Shown: piece by piece, positions 1 through 10,182 of the stretch
Layout of the letters: each line of letters starts with the position of its first letter
Numbering within the stretch: position 1 is the stretch's first letter
Assembly (NCBI GenBank): GCA_027080725.1
Contig: JALWRC010000067.1
Span: 1 to 56,485, forward strand
DNA length: 56,485 nucleotides
Direction of reading: 5' to 3'
Origin: Saprospiraceae bacterium
Lineage (GTDB): Bacteria > Bacteroidota > Bacteroidia > Chitinophagales > Saprospiraceae
Made by a program: the position numbers and the translations under genes
Notes under the pieces: model-generated
What the model saw: only the letters and a program-made list of their open reading frames with translations
Database searches by the model: none
What the model was told of the DNA's origin: nothing

Positions 1-953
1 AATCTATCAACAACATCTACACTTTGCACCTCGATTCCTTTAGGAATTTCTATGAAAAGCTCATCTGTTGCAGGGTTGGGATACAGTTTGAAATACGGTC
101 CAAAGCCATCCGGTTCCATTTCATTGAGGACGATAGGCTGATTATTGCAGGCTTCGACTTCCCACTCGGAATAATCCATTTTAGTGACCCTTTTGAAAGG
201 GGTACCATCCGGCAAGACATCATTACAGACGGTTTGCTCATAACTCAGGGTCAAAATATCAGCATCAGCGATGTTGCGCTCATAGATATCCAGCGTCTTA
301 CAGTTGCAACTCGGGTCCACCGTCGAGATGTACATTTTGCCATCCGGAGTTATGAATGTCACTCCACTTCCCCCATCTCCATCGTTTTTCACATAATTGC
401 CATCCTCATCCTCTGTCCACTCTCCACTATTGACCAGCTCATCCTCGGTAGGAGGGATAATTATCCTGTTTTTAAACTGCCGGGTTTGATCGGACAGCAC
501 ATCAAACATCATTTTCTGGGATTCAGAAAGGGGCAAAAGTGTTTGATTCGTTCCGTAAATACCCGGATTCTGTCGTTGAAGGAGTAGTCCGGCACTTGAA
601 AACACGGTAAGTGCAGGCTTATTCATCCAGTCCTGATAGATATTGGCATCATCTATATGTTGAATAGAATACACCATTTCACCGGAAGCATCGAAATCAT
701 AGCTTTCGATATTGGTTTTTGTCATCGTGCGATACCTCCACTTATCGAAGGGAGCCAAGGTATTGTACTCAGCCGGAGCAAACTCATATTTGTCCGTTTT
801 GACTACCTTGTAACTCTGATGACACAATTCGATTGAGCTACTTCCACCTCCACCGTTGTTGTTTTGGGCGAAGGCATTGCTCGTAAAAAATAGTAACAGC
901 AAAAGAACAGTCTTTACCATTACCTGTTTAATAAAATAACTAATCTGTTTCAT
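1..953 (-). CDS. Secreted protein with T9SS sorting domain (3' end outside window)
   Basis: Reading leftward from the ATG at 953 gives an open frame that runs off the left edge. It begins with a hydrophobic signal peptide ending in a FAQ-type cleavage site (…TSNAFAQ), followed by a Gly/Ser/Asn-rich stretch. The middle is a soluble region with no domain I recognise. The last visible part has the PNP-containing signature of a T9SS type A sorting domain (YPNPATDELFIEIPKG). T9SS cargo is exported by Sec, passed through the outer membrane by the type IX machinery and anchored or released at the cell surface. The sorting domain begins near the window edge, so only about 60-70 residues should be missing. 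A second in-frame ATG 11 codons downstream is a possible start. The function of the mature protein is unknown. Confidence 0.8.
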   Translation of the reverse strand, partial: MKQISYFIKQVMVKTVLLLLLFFTSNAFAQNNNGGGGSSSIELCHQSYKVVKTDKYEFAPAEYNTLAPFDKWRYRTMTKTNIESYDFDASGEMVYSIQHIDDANIYQDWMNKPALTVFSSAGLLLQRQNPGIYGTNQTLLPLSESQKMMFDVLSDQTRQFKNRIIIPPTEDELVNSGEWTEDEDGNYVKNDGDGGSGVTFITPDGKMYISTVDPSCNCKTLDIYERNIADADILTLSYEQTVCNDVLPDGTPFKRVTKMDYSEWEVEACNNQPIVLNEMEPDGFGPYFKLYPNPATDELFIEIPKGIEVQSVDVVDR

Positions 954-984
954 AATTTATAGTTTTGAAATTAGATAATATCAT

Positions 985-1023
985 CCTTTGGCAAGTCGCA
1001 ATTGCCGAAGGGTGTTTTTTTTT
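985..1023 (+). terminator. Strong Rho-independent terminator facing right
   Basis: A 10-bp stem (985-994 with 1002-1011, one G-T wobble) and 7-base loop are followed by nine T residues at 1015-1023. The T run makes it work on the plus strand, yet the nearest gene to its left lies on the minus strand and starts at 953. See findings. Confidence 0.7.
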
Positions 1024-1324
1024 GAATCAATAAGGCATTACCTCCCACCTAACCATGTGTCAATAACATAGCTACCGTTTTGTAATCAATTTTAATGGAA
1101 ACGTTGTCTATAGCGTGTGGCGGGATTTCATAGTATTTGGGAAACACCTTTTAATAAAACGGAGGGTCCACACACATGTAATAACAGTGTATAGCCGACT
1201 CCTTGATATTTTTTGAAATGAATGAAAAGATAGATAAATAGAACACCCCAACATGAACCCTATTGCTTAGACCAAGTACCACCCTGCTAACAAGAGCTAA
1301 TATACGAATTACAGAAGATACTAA

Positions 1325-1406
1325 TGTAGCTTCGTGTAGCTTCGTGTAGCTTCGTGTAGCTTCGTGTAGCTTCGTGTAGCTTCGTGTAGCTTCGTGTAGC
1401 TTCGTG
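1325..1406. repeat. Tandem array of a 10-bp unit (TTCGTGTAGC)
   Basis: Seven perfect copies occupy 1331-1400, with partial copies at both ends (about 8.2 units). The period is close to one turn of DNA and not a multiple of three. The readable minus-strand frame through it (repeating TKLHEATRSY) is a by-product of the 30-bp least common period, not evidence of a gene. Confidence 0.95.
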
Positions 1407-1690
1407 CGAGGAATAGGTGTCATATAAATAAAAGTGTGTTTGTTCTCAGTGGCAAATATACAGCAAAGTTCCAGAACCGCAACAATTTTTCGACACTTTT
1501 TTTTCGCTTTTTACGATTTTTAAATCTAATCCGGCATCCATTCATTTCATTCCAATCTATCCCCATCCCTACTGATGTATAGTTCAAAGCTTTATCTATT
1601 AAAAGAATGGATAAATTATTGTATTTGGGTATATTATTTTTTTATAAAAAACAATATTTTTTCACTACACCTCACTCTTTGGCTCGGGAT

Positions 1691-2938
1691 TTATATCCCT
1701 ATCATCATGCGAATGGGGTCCTCGAGCAACTCCTTTATGCGTACTAAAAAGGTGACGGCCTCTTTGCCGTCCAACAACCGGTGATCGTAGGACAAGGCGA
1801 GGTACATCATGGGCAATATCTTCACCTCTCCATTGACAGCCATCGGGCGCTCCTGTATCTTGTGCATACCGAGGATCGCTGTCTGTGGGATATTGAGAAT
1901 AGGCGTGGACAACAGGGAGCCAAACACCCCACCATTGGACACGGTAAAGGTCCCCCCTTCGAGGTCGGAGAGAGCCAGCTGGTTATCTCTTGCCTTGATC
2001 GCGAGGCGTTTGACTTCGCGCTCGATTTCGAGGAGACTGAGCCGGTGCACATTGCGGACAACCGGGGTCACCAAACCCTTGGGAGCCGCCACTGCGATAG
2101 AGATATCGACGTAGTTGTGGTAGATAATCTCTTCATTGTCGAGTTGGGCATTGACCAATTCGAATTCTTGCAAGGCCATGGCACCGGCCTTGAGGAAGAA
2201 GCCCATAAAACCCAGACTGACGCCGTATTTTTCCTTAAAGGCCTCTTTGTATTTTGCACGGAGATCGAGAATGGGTTGCATGTTGACCTCGTTGAAAGTC
2301 GTCAACATGGCAGTTTGGTTCTTGGCCTTCACGAGATGGCCCGCGATGGTTCGGCGAAGGCGGGACATCCGCTCCCGGCGAACGGTGCGCTCTCCCACTG
2401 TAAGCTCTCCCGACGCCGGTGGAGCAACAGCCGAAGTATTTTGGGTGGCAGGTCCGGCAGCCGTTTTCTCCTCTACTGCTCCCTCCTGTTCCTTCACTTT
2501 TGCGTGTAAAGCATCCGCCTTGGTGATGCGTCCCTGCTTTCCGGTGCCCTGCACACTTTCCGGGGAAATGCCCTTCTCTGCCAATATCTTAGCGGCAGCC
2601 GGAGAAGGGATGGGTTTTTCTACTTTCACTTCCGGTGGTAAGTCCTTGGAATCCTCTTGAGGAGGAGCGGCTACTTCTTCTTTGGGAGTGGACGGCGAAG
2701 CCTCCGACGGATCGATAGAGGCGACCACGGCCCCGATTGGTATATCCTCCCCTTCGCCGGCGATGAGGTGGATGGTCCCGGCCTGTTCGGCAGGGAGCTC
2801 CAGGGTTGCCTTATCGGATTCGAGTTCGGCAATGGGTTGGTCCATCTCGACATAATCGCCCTCATTGACCAGCCATTGGGCGAGGGTCACTTCATTGATA
2901 GATTCACCGATGGGAGGTATTTTTACTTCTATTGCCAT
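1691..2938 (-). CDS. sucB: 2-oxoglutarate dehydrogenase E2, dihydrolipoyl succinyltransferase
   Basis: This is the core acyltransferase of the 2-oxoglutarate dehydrogenase complex. It takes the succinyl group from E1 on its lipoyl arm and passes it to CoA in the TCA cycle, in the cytoplasm. The 415-residue protein has the full family order. A lipoyl domain covers about 1-75, with the modified Lys at about residue 43 in [12 protein letters not shown] Pro/Glu/Ala-rich linker follows, then a peripheral-subunit-binding domain (about 110-145, [13 protein letters not shown]), a second linker, and the catalytic domain from about 185. The active-site motif DHRLLDG lies at about 385-391. It starts 46 bases after sucA and is surely co-transcribed with it. 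The E3 gene is not in the window. Confidence 0.97.
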   Translation of the reverse strand: MAIEVKIPPIGESINEVTLAQWLVNEGDYVEMDQPIAELESDKATLELPAEQAGTIHLIAGEGEDIPIGAVVASIDPSEASPSTPKEEVAAPPQEDSKDLPPEVKVEKPIPSPAAAKILAEKGISPESVQGTGKQGRITKADALHAKVKEQEGAVEEKTAAGPATQNTSAVAPPASGELTVGERTVRRERMSRLRRTIAGHLVKAKNQTAMLTTFNEVNMQPILDLRAKYKEAFKEKYGVSLGFMGFFLKAGAMALQEFELVNAQLDNEEIIYHNYVDISIAVAAPKGLVTPVVRNVHRLSLLEIEREVKRLAIKARDNQLALSDLEGGTFTVSNGGVFGSLLSTPILNIPQTAILGMHKIQERPMAVNGEVKILPMMYLALSYDHRLLDGKEAVTFLVRIKELLEDPIRMMIGI

Positions 2939-2984
2939 TATTCTTACTATTTTTTATTTTATGCGCCTTCCCGGAAGGGCCAAA

Positions 2985-5732
2985 TTACAAATTTTCAAAG
3001 ACTCTATTCACAATATCTGCCTGTTCTTCCAAATGCACCTTCTTAAAAGCGATGGCAGTACTGGCGCTTCGCAGGCGGGCAATGAGGCGGATCGAGCACC
3101 CTACCGTCCTGGTCAGCAGATAAGACCATGCGCCCATATTGGAGGGTTCTTCCTGCACCCAACAGAGTTCGGCGTTGGGGTATTTGGCACAGATGGCATC
3201 CCATTGCTTTTGAGGAAAAGGATATAACTGCTCCAACCGGATGACTGCGACCTCCCTACGGTCCTCTTTCTCCTTGCGCTCCACGATTTCATAATAAATC
3301 TTCCCCGTACACAGCGCCACCCTTTTGACCTTTTTGGGAGGGAGGGTTTGGTCGTCCCACAGTACTTCCCGGAAGTGCCCCTCAGCCAGCGATTTCAAGG
3401 GGGAAACCACCCTAGGATGGCGAAGCAGGGATTTGGGGGTCATCACGACGAGTGGGATGCGGAACGGCCAGGCCAGTTGACGTCGCAGAGCGTGAAACAT
3501 ATTGGCAGGAGTCGTAGGGTTTATGACACAGATATTGAGTTCGGCACACAGCGAAAGCCATCGCTCCAGGCGTGCGCTCGAATGTTCCGGCCCCTGGCCT
3601 TCATATCCGTGCGGCAAGAGCAGTACCATGCCACTCATACGGTGCCATTTGCTGTAGACCCCGCTGATATACTGGTCAAAAATCACCTGCGCACCATTGG
3701 CGAAATCACCAAATTGGGCTTCCCACAAGACGAGCTGATTGGGGGAAGTGAGGCTATATCCATAGTCAAAACCGACGACGGAAAACTCGGAAAGCGGGGA
3801 ATTGAACACACTGAATGTAGCCGCCTTCGCGTCGAGATTAGAGAGGCGATTAATACCGCTGTTGTTTTCCTTGTCAAAGAGTATGGCATGCCGGTGGGCG
3901 AAGGTCCCTCGACGGCTGTCTTGCCCGCTCAAGCGCACCGGGTACCCTTCCATTATCAAGCTGCCGTACGCCAACATTTCGGCGATCGACCAATCTGCTT
4001 TTTGCTCCTCCAAGCCGAGTTTTCTCCATTGCTTCAGGAGTCGTTCTGCCTTTCGCAAGGGTTGAAACCCCTTGGGCAATGTCGTCATCTTATCTATGAT
4101 GTAGCCAATACGTTGCATAGGGACTCCTGTATCCGGAGAGGTATCAAAATCCTCGTAAGAGGGCGGTCGCAAAGCCTTCCATTCGAGTTCGGGTTTTTGG
4201 TATTGGTACGGTAGCGGCTTCTCCTTGACCTTGGCGAGTTTGGCCTGAAGATCATCCCAAAAATGCTTCTCGAGCTCCTTGGCATCGGCATGAGAGATGA
4301 CGTTCTCCGCGAGCAATTTGCCGATATACAGATCCCGCACATTTTTGTGGGCAGCAATCGCCGCATACAACATGGGCTGGGTGTACTTCGGGTCATCTGC
4401 TTCATTGTGTCCATGCCGGCGGTAAGCTACCATATCGACAAAGATATCTCTATGAAATCGTTGGCGCCATTCTGCAGCGAGCTGAGACACAAACACCACG
4501 GCCTCTACGTCATCTCCATTGACGTGAAAAACCGGAGCGCGCACCACTCCGGCGACACTGGTACTATAATCTGAAGACCGGGCATCGTCAAAATCCGTCG
4601 TGAAACCAATTTGGTTATTGATGACGAGGTGCACCGTTCCGCCGGTTTGGTAACCGTCCAGGCGAGAGAGTTGCACGGTCTCGTACACCACCCCTTGTCC
4701 GGCAATGGCAGCATCTCCGTGTACGAGGATGGGCATGACCTTTTTGCCCTCTGAATGATACACGATATCGTCTTTGCCACGAGCAAACCCCTCTACGACC
4801 GGATCGACGGATTCGAGGTGGGAGGGATTGGGAGTGAGCTTGATATAATACGGTTTGCCCGAGGGGGTCTTTTTCATCGAGGAGAATCCGAGGTGGTACT
4901 TGACGTCGCCGTCTCCCATCGTGAGATCTTCCGGATTTTCGCCTTCGAACTCGGAGAATATCTGGGCATAGGTTTTGTTGAGCAAATTGGCCAGGACGTT
5001 GAGCCGGCCCCGGTGCGCCATTCCGATAGCCACCTCTTCGACACCGAGTTCCACCGCTTGTTTGATCATAAAATCCAATGCGGGGATAGCGGCTTCCGTC
5101 CCTTCGAGGGAAAAGCGCTTTTCTCCGAGGTACTTGGTTCCGAGAAACTTCTCAAACAGCGTCGTTTCATTGAGTTTCCGGAGGATCTCGAGTTTGTTTT
5201 TCTTATTGAACCGGTAGCGTGCATACTCCACTTCCATCTTGTGTTTGAGCCAGGCCTTCTCTTCCGGGGCACGGATATAATCCCACTCTATCCCGACAGA
5301 ACGCGCGTAGGAATGGCGCAATTGAGCGATGATTTCATCGAGGGTTGCGCCTCTCATCCCTAGTTCTGCACCGGCTATAAAACGCTTTTTATAATCCGCT
5401 TCCGTCAATCCAAACTCCTCCGGATCCAAATGTGCTTTGCGGTCCTTCCGCTTCTTAATCGGATTGGTGTCAGCGATGAGGTGGCCGCGGTACCGGAAAG
5501 CTTCTATGTATTGGAACACCTTTATCTCCTTGAGGATATCTACCTCCTCCCCTGCCCTTCCGGAGGTAGAGGTGTCCCCTCCTTCTGCGTGGTCCAGGGC
5601 GAACTCAAACCCTTCGAAAAATCGCCGCCATTCGGGCTCAATAAGAGACGGGTCTTGTTGGTATTGGAGGAATAAAGACTCGACAAATGCCGGATCGGCG
5701 TGTAAGATGTAGTTGCTGTAATCGCTACTCAT
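2985..5732 (-). CDS. sucA: 2-oxoglutarate dehydrogenase E1 component
   Basis: Thiamine-diphosphate-dependent decarboxylase of the 2-oxoglutarate dehydrogenase complex. It decarboxylates 2-oxoglutarate and succinylates the lipoyl group of E2. The length, 915 residues, is normal for full-size E1. The N-terminal segment that docks on E2 (ADPAFVESLFLQYQQDP) is present. AHRGRLNVLANLL at about 239-251 and GDGDVKYHLG at about 273-282 are hallmark active-site segments, and YRRHGHNEADDPKYTQP and GTFAHRHA lie further on. Gene order sucA-sucB with a 46-base gap implies one operon. I see no exact TAnnTTTG promoter box in the 100 bases upstream, so the promoter is unassigned. Confidence 0.97.
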   Translation of the reverse strand: MSSDYSNYILHADPAFVESLFLQYQQDPSLIEPEWRRFFEGFEFALDHAEGGDTSTSGRAGEEVDILKEIKVFQYIEAFRYRGHLIADTNPIKKRKDRKAHLDPEEFGLTEADYKKRFIAGAELGMRGATLDEIIAQLRHSYARSVGIEWDYIRAPEEKAWLKHKMEVEYARYRFNKKNKLEILRKLNETTLFEKFLGTKYLGEKRFSLEGTEAAIPALDFMIKQAVELGVEEVAIGMAHRGRLNVLANLLNKTYAQIFSEFEGENPEDLTMGDGDVKYHLGFSSMKKTPSGKPYYIKLTPNPSHLESVDPVVEGFARGKDDIVYHSEGKKVMPILVHGDAAIAGQGVVYETVQLSRLDGYQTGGTVHLVINNQIGFTTDFDDARSSDYSTSVAGVVRAPVFHVNGDDVEAVVFVSQLAAEWRQRFHRDIFVDMVAYRRHGHNEADDPKYTQPMLYAAIAAHKNVRDLYIGKLLAENVISHADAKELEKHFWDDLQAKLAKVKEKPLPYQYQKPELEWKALRPPSYEDFDTSPDTGVPMQRIGYIIDKMTTLPKGFQPLRKAERLLKQWRKLGLEEQKADWSIAEMLAYGSLIMEGYPVRLSGQDSRRGTFAHRHAILFDKENNSGINRLSNLDAKAATFSVFNSPLSEFSVVGFDYGYSLTSPNQLVLWEAQFGDFANGAQVIFDQYISGVYSKWHRMSGMVLLLPHGYEGQGPEHSSARLERWLSLCAELNICVINPTTPANMFHALRRQLAWPFRIPLVVMTPKSLLRHPRVVSPLKSLAEGHFREVLWDDQTLPPKKVKRVALCTGKIYYEIVERKEKEDRREVAVIRLEQLYPFPQKQWDAICAKYPNAELCWVQEEPSNMGAWSYLLTRTVGCSIRLIARLRSASTAIAFKKVHLEEQADIVNRVFENL

Positions 5733-6094
5733 TTTTAATTGTATTTTTCTACTATCTGTAGATTCTGCATGTAAACAAACAACATCGGAATGCGTTCAGA
5801 AGTTTTTCGATTTATTTGAGGATTTGTAGGGGGAGCATTGATAAGGGGCGCTCTTATTAATACCAAACACTGTCAGGACGGCTTCGCGCCTATAATTGGT
5901 ATAGAGGGAGGTGGAATCGCAAAAGAAAACTACCAGGAGAACAGCAAATGTGGGTCGTTCCGCTTGAGTTGTTGTGTCGTCAAGACGAAAACCATCCCAA
6001 CCATTTTAATAATCCCATCTCTAATATTCTCCTATCTTAGCCCTTGTTTTTTGCCGGTCGGGCATCGACAGCGAGGGGTGAGTTCTGAGTAATA
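5733..6094. other. Divergent spacer between sucA and the symporter gene
   Basis: About 360 bases separating divergent genes, so it should contain both promoters. I found no exact match to the Bacteroidota consensus. A plus-strand frame of 84 codons at 5838-6092 has no protein-like features and was not called. Confidence 0.5.
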
Positions 6095-7117
6095 ATGACT
6101 TACCACCTCAATTTTGACGAAGATTTTATTCCGGGGCAATGTCATGGCTTGTCCATGAGGGGTAACGGTTGCTATTATTCAAACAAAACGAATTCATTGG
6201 AGTATTTCGACCATTTCAAGGCGTTGGATCACATCACGCTCAACTTTAATCCCGAAGGGATTATGGCCCTCAATGTCAGTTTGGCCTTCGTGATGTTTGG
6301 GATCGCCTTGGAGATGAAGAGCGAGCACATCACCCGGCTTGTTCATGCTCCTAAGGCATTGGTCATAGGGCTGATGGCCCAGTATGTATTTTTGCCAATC
6401 CTCACCCTTGGTCTGGTGTTTCTACTCCGGCTACCCTTATCAATCTCACTCGGCATGCTATTGGTCGCAGCGTGTCCGGGAGGCAATATCTCCAACTACA
6501 TCACGACATTGGCTGGGGGCAATGCCGCTCTTTCTGTGAGTCTAACCGCTGCATCGGATTTGTTGTCGATTGTGATGACCCCTTTCCTTTTTACCACCAT
6601 GGGTAATCTGTACATCGGTGTAGTGCCGTTGGAGCACCCCATCCATCTGTCTTTTTTGGCTGTTCTGAAGACCATTTTTCTTTTGACTGCACTTCCGATT
6701 GGCCTTGGGTTTTGGTTCAAAAACACCTACCCCACGTTGACAAAACGCCTTCTAAAACCAATAAAAAAGATATCCTTTGTCCTGTTCCTGCTCTTCGTCA
6801 TAGGAGCCGTCGGTCTTAATTTCGAGCACTTTTCCCAATACGTCTGGCTGCTGCTCCCCATTGTCATAATACACAACGCCCTCGCTTTTCTGACGGGGAA
6901 TTTGGTCGCTCGCATTAGCAAAGTTGCCCCTATCGACCAAAAGACCATCACCATCGAAACCGGCATACAAAACTCCGGTATCGCCCTGGCCCTCATCTTC
7001 AACAACCATATCTTCCCCGAGGGATTTGGGGGTGCAGCATTCATTGCCGCGCTATGGGGCATGTGGCACATAGTGTCAGGCATGGGACTAGCGCTTTGGT
7101 GGGGAAGAGGGAGGTAA
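6095..7117 (+). CDS. Bile acid:sodium symporter (BASS) family transporter
   Basis: Inner-membrane secondary transporter of the BASS superfamily. Members move organic anions (bile acids, pyruvate, pantoate and others) with sodium; the substrate here cannot be told. From about residue 55 there are roughly nine to ten hydrophobic helices. The family signature ACPGGNISNYIT, with nearby GNAALSVSLTAASDLLS, marks the crossing-helix core that binds sodium. GIQNSGIALALI near the C-terminus matches the second crossover region. The first 45-50 residues are polar, rich in Cys, Tyr and Asn, and unlike the family, so the true start may be further inside. No good ribosome site decides this. It stands alone between sucA and an outer-membrane receptor gene. 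Confidence 0.88.
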   Translation: MTYHLNFDEDFIPGQCHGLSMRGNGCYYSNKTNSLEYFDHFKALDHITLNFNPEGIMALNVSLAFVMFGIALEMKSEHITRLVHAPKALVIGLMAQYVFLPILTLGLVFLLRLPLSISLGMLLVAACPGGNISNYITTLAGGNAALSVSLTAASDLLSIVMTPFLFTTMGNLYIGVVPLEHPIHLSFLAVLKTIFLLTALPIGLGFWFKNTYPTLTKRLLKPIKKISFVLFLLFVIGAVGLNFEHFSQYVWLLLPIVIIHNALAFLTGNLVARISKVAPIDQKTITIETGIQNSGIALALIFNNHIFPEGFGGAAFIAALWGMWHIVSGMGLALWWGRGR

Positions 7118-7239
7118 ATATGACGTCACATCTCATTCAACCGTCGTAGGCATCACTGTGCATCCCCCCACGCACTTCCTCCCGTCCACCTGTAACATAT
7201 GCCCTGATGCTTACGTATAAGGAGAAAGAAAAATGGAAT

Positions 7240-9612
7240 ATGAAAAATAGTACCTTCTTTATTACGAAATTCTTGCTATTTATGGTATGGACTTCATCCG
7301 TCCATCTTGCCACTGCCCAACAAGATTTATTTGTTTCCGGTCAGGTCGTTGACTCCACGTCAAAAAAGCCATTAGAGTATTGCACCGTCCGTTTTGCAAA
7401 TGAGAAGGAGGAGCTTATCACCGGAGGAGTCACAGACGAGCGGGGGTATTTTGAAGCCGCATTGCCACGGGGAAAGTATCATATTATTATTGATTTTTTG
7501 GGGTATAAAAAATTCGAAACCGAAACCCAAATCTACCAATCCAACCAATACCTCGGCACCTTCCGGCTGGCTGCGGATGATATCCGGTTGAAGGAAGCCA
7601 CAGTCAAAGGAAGCGCCAAGAGTTACCAACTCGACAAAAATGTATACGTCGTCACTAAAAAGATGAAAGCCGGAACAGCCAACACCAATGACCTCCTCGA
7701 CAAGATCAACGGCGTCACCTATGACCGGTATAATAACAATATCAAAGTCGATGGACAAACCAATATAAAACTACTCGTCAACGGACTCGAAAAGGATCAA
7801 GATTACATTCGCGCTCTCAATCCGGAGAGAATCAAAAAAATAGAAATCATTAAAGATCCAGGGGGAAAATACGGCCTGGAGGGGTATGCTGCCGTGATTA
7901 ATATCCTACTGAGATTGGATTACAAGGGCTCGGAACTCAGCCTCTTTGACCAACTCATCACAGACCCTGACCCCAAAGAACTCGCCTATTTTTTCCCAAT
8001 CAACAACGGCTCCATTGAATACACATATACACAAAATAAACTCAACATGTATGGACGGTATGGCCACAATTTGAATCGATTTAGTTTTCCTACCTTTTCC
8101 TCCACCTATTACACCGATGGGAAAAAGATATTCAAGAACGCATACGGACTGCATGGCAATAATCAAACCACTCTTGCTACCACAGACGCCATCACGATTG
8201 GAGCGGATTACTACCTCAATCCACGGCACACCATCAGCTTTGAAGCCCGGTTGGACAACCCGTTTTTTGGCCACAAGGAAGAGACAAAAAAGTACCTCTT
8301 TCAACAATACATGGATAGTACGCTGGAAGCCCACTATTTCATAACAGAAAAAAACACCAGTACCTTTAACAGCAACTATCAGTCTGCCTTTTATATCGGA
8401 CGCCTGTCGGATGAGGACCGCCTTGAGATTACGGCGATTCGTTCACATTATTCGGATGAAAATGTCTTTGATTTTTTGAAGGGGGCCCTCCTCGAACGGG
8501 AAGATCACCTTGTCAACACCCAAAACCGGTACAAAGCAGATGCGACATTGACCCACCAAATCAATAACAAGAGCAGCCTCAGTGCCGGCTATGGCTATGT
8601 ATGGCTCTCCAACCAAAATCAATTCAATCAGGAGGATTTCAACTATACCGACCAAAGGCATAGACTATTCGGGTACTATTCGCTAAAGCCCAATGCTACG
8701 TGGGGCATTAAAGCCGGAATCGCTGCCGAGCTCAGCCGTCCGAAAGCCTATGACCAACAGCTCAACTATGTGATTTACCAACCTTACCTCGACCTCAAAT
8801 ACACCCCTTCGAATAACGTTAATATGAAACTCAAATATCGTGCGGACAACCAATATCCGGGTTTGAGCCAAGTCAACCCGCACGAAATCTATCTCGACAA
8901 CCAGTCCGTCAGTATCGGCAACCCAGGTCTAAAACCGGCCCTTACGCACAAGATTTCTCTTCGCACTAACATCCTCAACGGATTTCTTTCGATCGAGCCC
9001 TATTACCATTACTCCAATAATTATATCGGCCAAGTCGCCTCCCGAAGGGCGGATGGCATCATACAATACGATTACAAGAATATCGGCCAATATCAGCATT
9101 ATGGGATTAAGGGAAGCATTGCTTTTCCGGTTTATAAGACCCTGTATTGGCAGACCAATGCGGACTATTATCATAGCAGCATCACCTACGAGGGACACCG
9201 CAATGCTTTGAGCGACATTAGTCTCGAGAGCAACCTCATCTACGTAAATCAGCCCCATGCTCTCACTACCGGCCTCATCCTACAACGCGGCATGAACAAA
9301 ATCATCGACCCATCCGGGTATCATATATGGAACAATGATTTCCTCGGAGTCCTGTTGCAAAAGGGCTTTCACAATAACCGGCTCAACCTTATGGCACTTT
9401 ATATGCTCCCCGTCAATGCCGGCTTGAAATACCACGAACAAGACTATGTCGAGACCCCTACTTTTAGGCGTTTGGATATCTACGATATCTCATTAATCAA
9501 GAATGTCATCGTCTTCAAACTCAACTATCGCCTGACCAGGGGAAAAAGTACCCGAAGGATCAAAAAAGACATCGAGTTGGAAGAAAACAACCAGTCCAAA
9601 GGGATTTTTTAG
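7240..9612 (+). CDS. TonB-dependent-receptor-like outer-membrane beta-barrel protein
   Basis: About 790 residues. A signal peptide (MKNSTFFITKFLLFMVWT… to ATAQQ) leads into a carboxypeptidase-regulatory-like beta-sandwich (about 25-105: VSGQVVDSTSKKPLEYCTV…GVTDERGYFEA). A plug-like domain follows (DLLDKINGVTYDRYNNNIKVDG, then LNPERIKKIEIIKDPGGKYG). The rest is a beta-barrel with alternating aromatic strands and repeated NxYGRY-like segments. This is the organisation of the Bacteroidota outer-membrane barrel family 3 proteins, relatives of TonB-dependent receptors. The substrate is unknown, and no SusD-like partner lies next to it. I chose the ATG at 7240 because it begins the signal peptide and follows AAGGAG at 7218; an ATG at 7207 would add 11 charged residues. 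Confidence 0.87.
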   Translation: MKNSTFFITKFLLFMVWTSSVHLATAQQDLFVSGQVVDSTSKKPLEYCTVRFANEKEELITGGVTDERGYFEAALPRGKYHIIIDFLGYKKFETETQIYQSNQYLGTFRLAADDIRLKEATVKGSAKSYQLDKNVYVVTKKMKAGTANTNDLLDKINGVTYDRYNNNIKVDGQTNIKLLVNGLEKDQDYIRALNPERIKKIEIIKDPGGKYGLEGYAAVINILLRLDYKGSELSLFDQLITDPDPKELAYFFPINNGSIEYTYTQNKLNMYGRYGHNLNRFSFPTFSSTYYTDGKKIFKNAYGLHGNNQTTLATTDAITIGADYYLNPRHTISFEARLDNPFFGHKEETKKYLFQQYMDSTLEAHYFITEKNTSTFNSNYQSAFYIGRLSDEDRLEITAIRSHYSDENVFDFLKGALLEREDHLVNTQNRYKADATLTHQINNKSSLSAGYGYVWLSNQNQFNQEDFNYTDQRHRLFGYYSLKPNATWGIKAGIAAELSRPKAYDQQLNYVIYQPYLDLKYTPSNNVNMKLKYRADNQYPGLSQVNPHEIYLDNQSVSIGNPGLKPALTHKISLRTNILNGFLSIEPYYHYSNNYIGQVASRRADGIIQYDYKNIGQYQHYGIKGSIAFPVYKTLYWQTNADYYHSSITYEGHRNALSDISLESNLIYVNQPHALTTGLILQRGMNKIIDPSGYHIWNNDFLGVLLQKGFHNNRLNLMALYMLPVNAGLKYHEQDYVETPTFRRLDIYDISLIKNVIVFKLNYRLTRGKSTRRIKKDIELEENNQSKGIF

Positions 9613-9887
9613 GTATGAAATGGTGGATTCCTTTACACCATGAAGCAAATCCTCTCTTCAAATCAATAACAAGCTTGGGACGAAGTACAAGGGGTAGCAC
9701 ACCGGTCTTTCATCATCTTATTTTGTGCATTCATCATGGGCAGGTAGATTTCCCGGTCTCAGAAGCAACTTTTTTGTCCAATTAAGCCTTTTAGTGGGTA
9801 TACTCTATTTCTGTTTGATGGGGCAGGATGGAGACTCCTCTGTAGAGGGAACAATCATTATCATTCATTCACCGTAAAACAATAAAA

Positions 9888-10046
9888 ATGAACTCGTCAA
9901 AACTGTTTATGTTCGTAGCATTAATTGGCCTCACGAGCTTATACTTCTTTGCACCTCAAAACAATGTCACCGATTTACTAAAAGGAGTTATCGTCGGAGC
10001 AGTCATCGCAAAATTTTTCTTGTCGATCAAACATCGTTGTATTTGA
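9888..10046 (+). CDS. Small two-helix membrane protein
   Basis: A 52-codon frame from the ATG at 9888 to the TGA at 10044-10046. It encodes two hydrophobic stretches, SSKLFMFVALIGLTSLYFF and LLKGVIVGAVIAKFFLS, separated by a short polar turn and ending in Lys/His/Arg/Cys residues. This looks like a genuine small inner-membrane hairpin protein. AATAAAA precedes the start, the A/T-rich start context usual for the phylum. It sits 275 bases after the outer-membrane receptor and 136 bases before the DUF1801 gene, on the same strand. I do not recognise a family. Confidence 0.55.
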   Translation: MNSSKLFMFVALIGLTSLYFFAPQNNVTDLLKGVIVGAVIAKFFLSIKHRCI

Positions 10047-10182
10047 GGTGGTACGCATTCCCCATTTCAGTTTGCCAACCTGATGGCAGGTTGGGAGTCC
10101 TACACCACCCCAACAGGTTATCAAAGGCCACCAATCAACCATTTCATACCACCTCTCAAACCTATCCAAATCAATCAACATC

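Larger units (their letters stand above)
954..1690. other. Gene-free stretch between the T9SS gene and sucB
   Basis: About 740 bases without a convincing gene. It holds a plus-strand terminator-like hairpin (985-1023), a 10-bp tandem repeat (1325-1406) and A/T-rich sequence. sucB transcription reads leftward into it from 1691. I see no clear sucB terminator. Confidence 0.6.

Noticed and set aside
24-587. Plus-strand open frame of 187 codons
   Set aside because: It is antisense to the T9SS protein gene, which has a signal peptide and sorting domain on the minus strand.
1151-1423. Minus-strand frame through the 10-bp repeat
   Set aside because: The periodic peptide results from a repeat that has no stop in this frame; there is no start context or recognisable domain.
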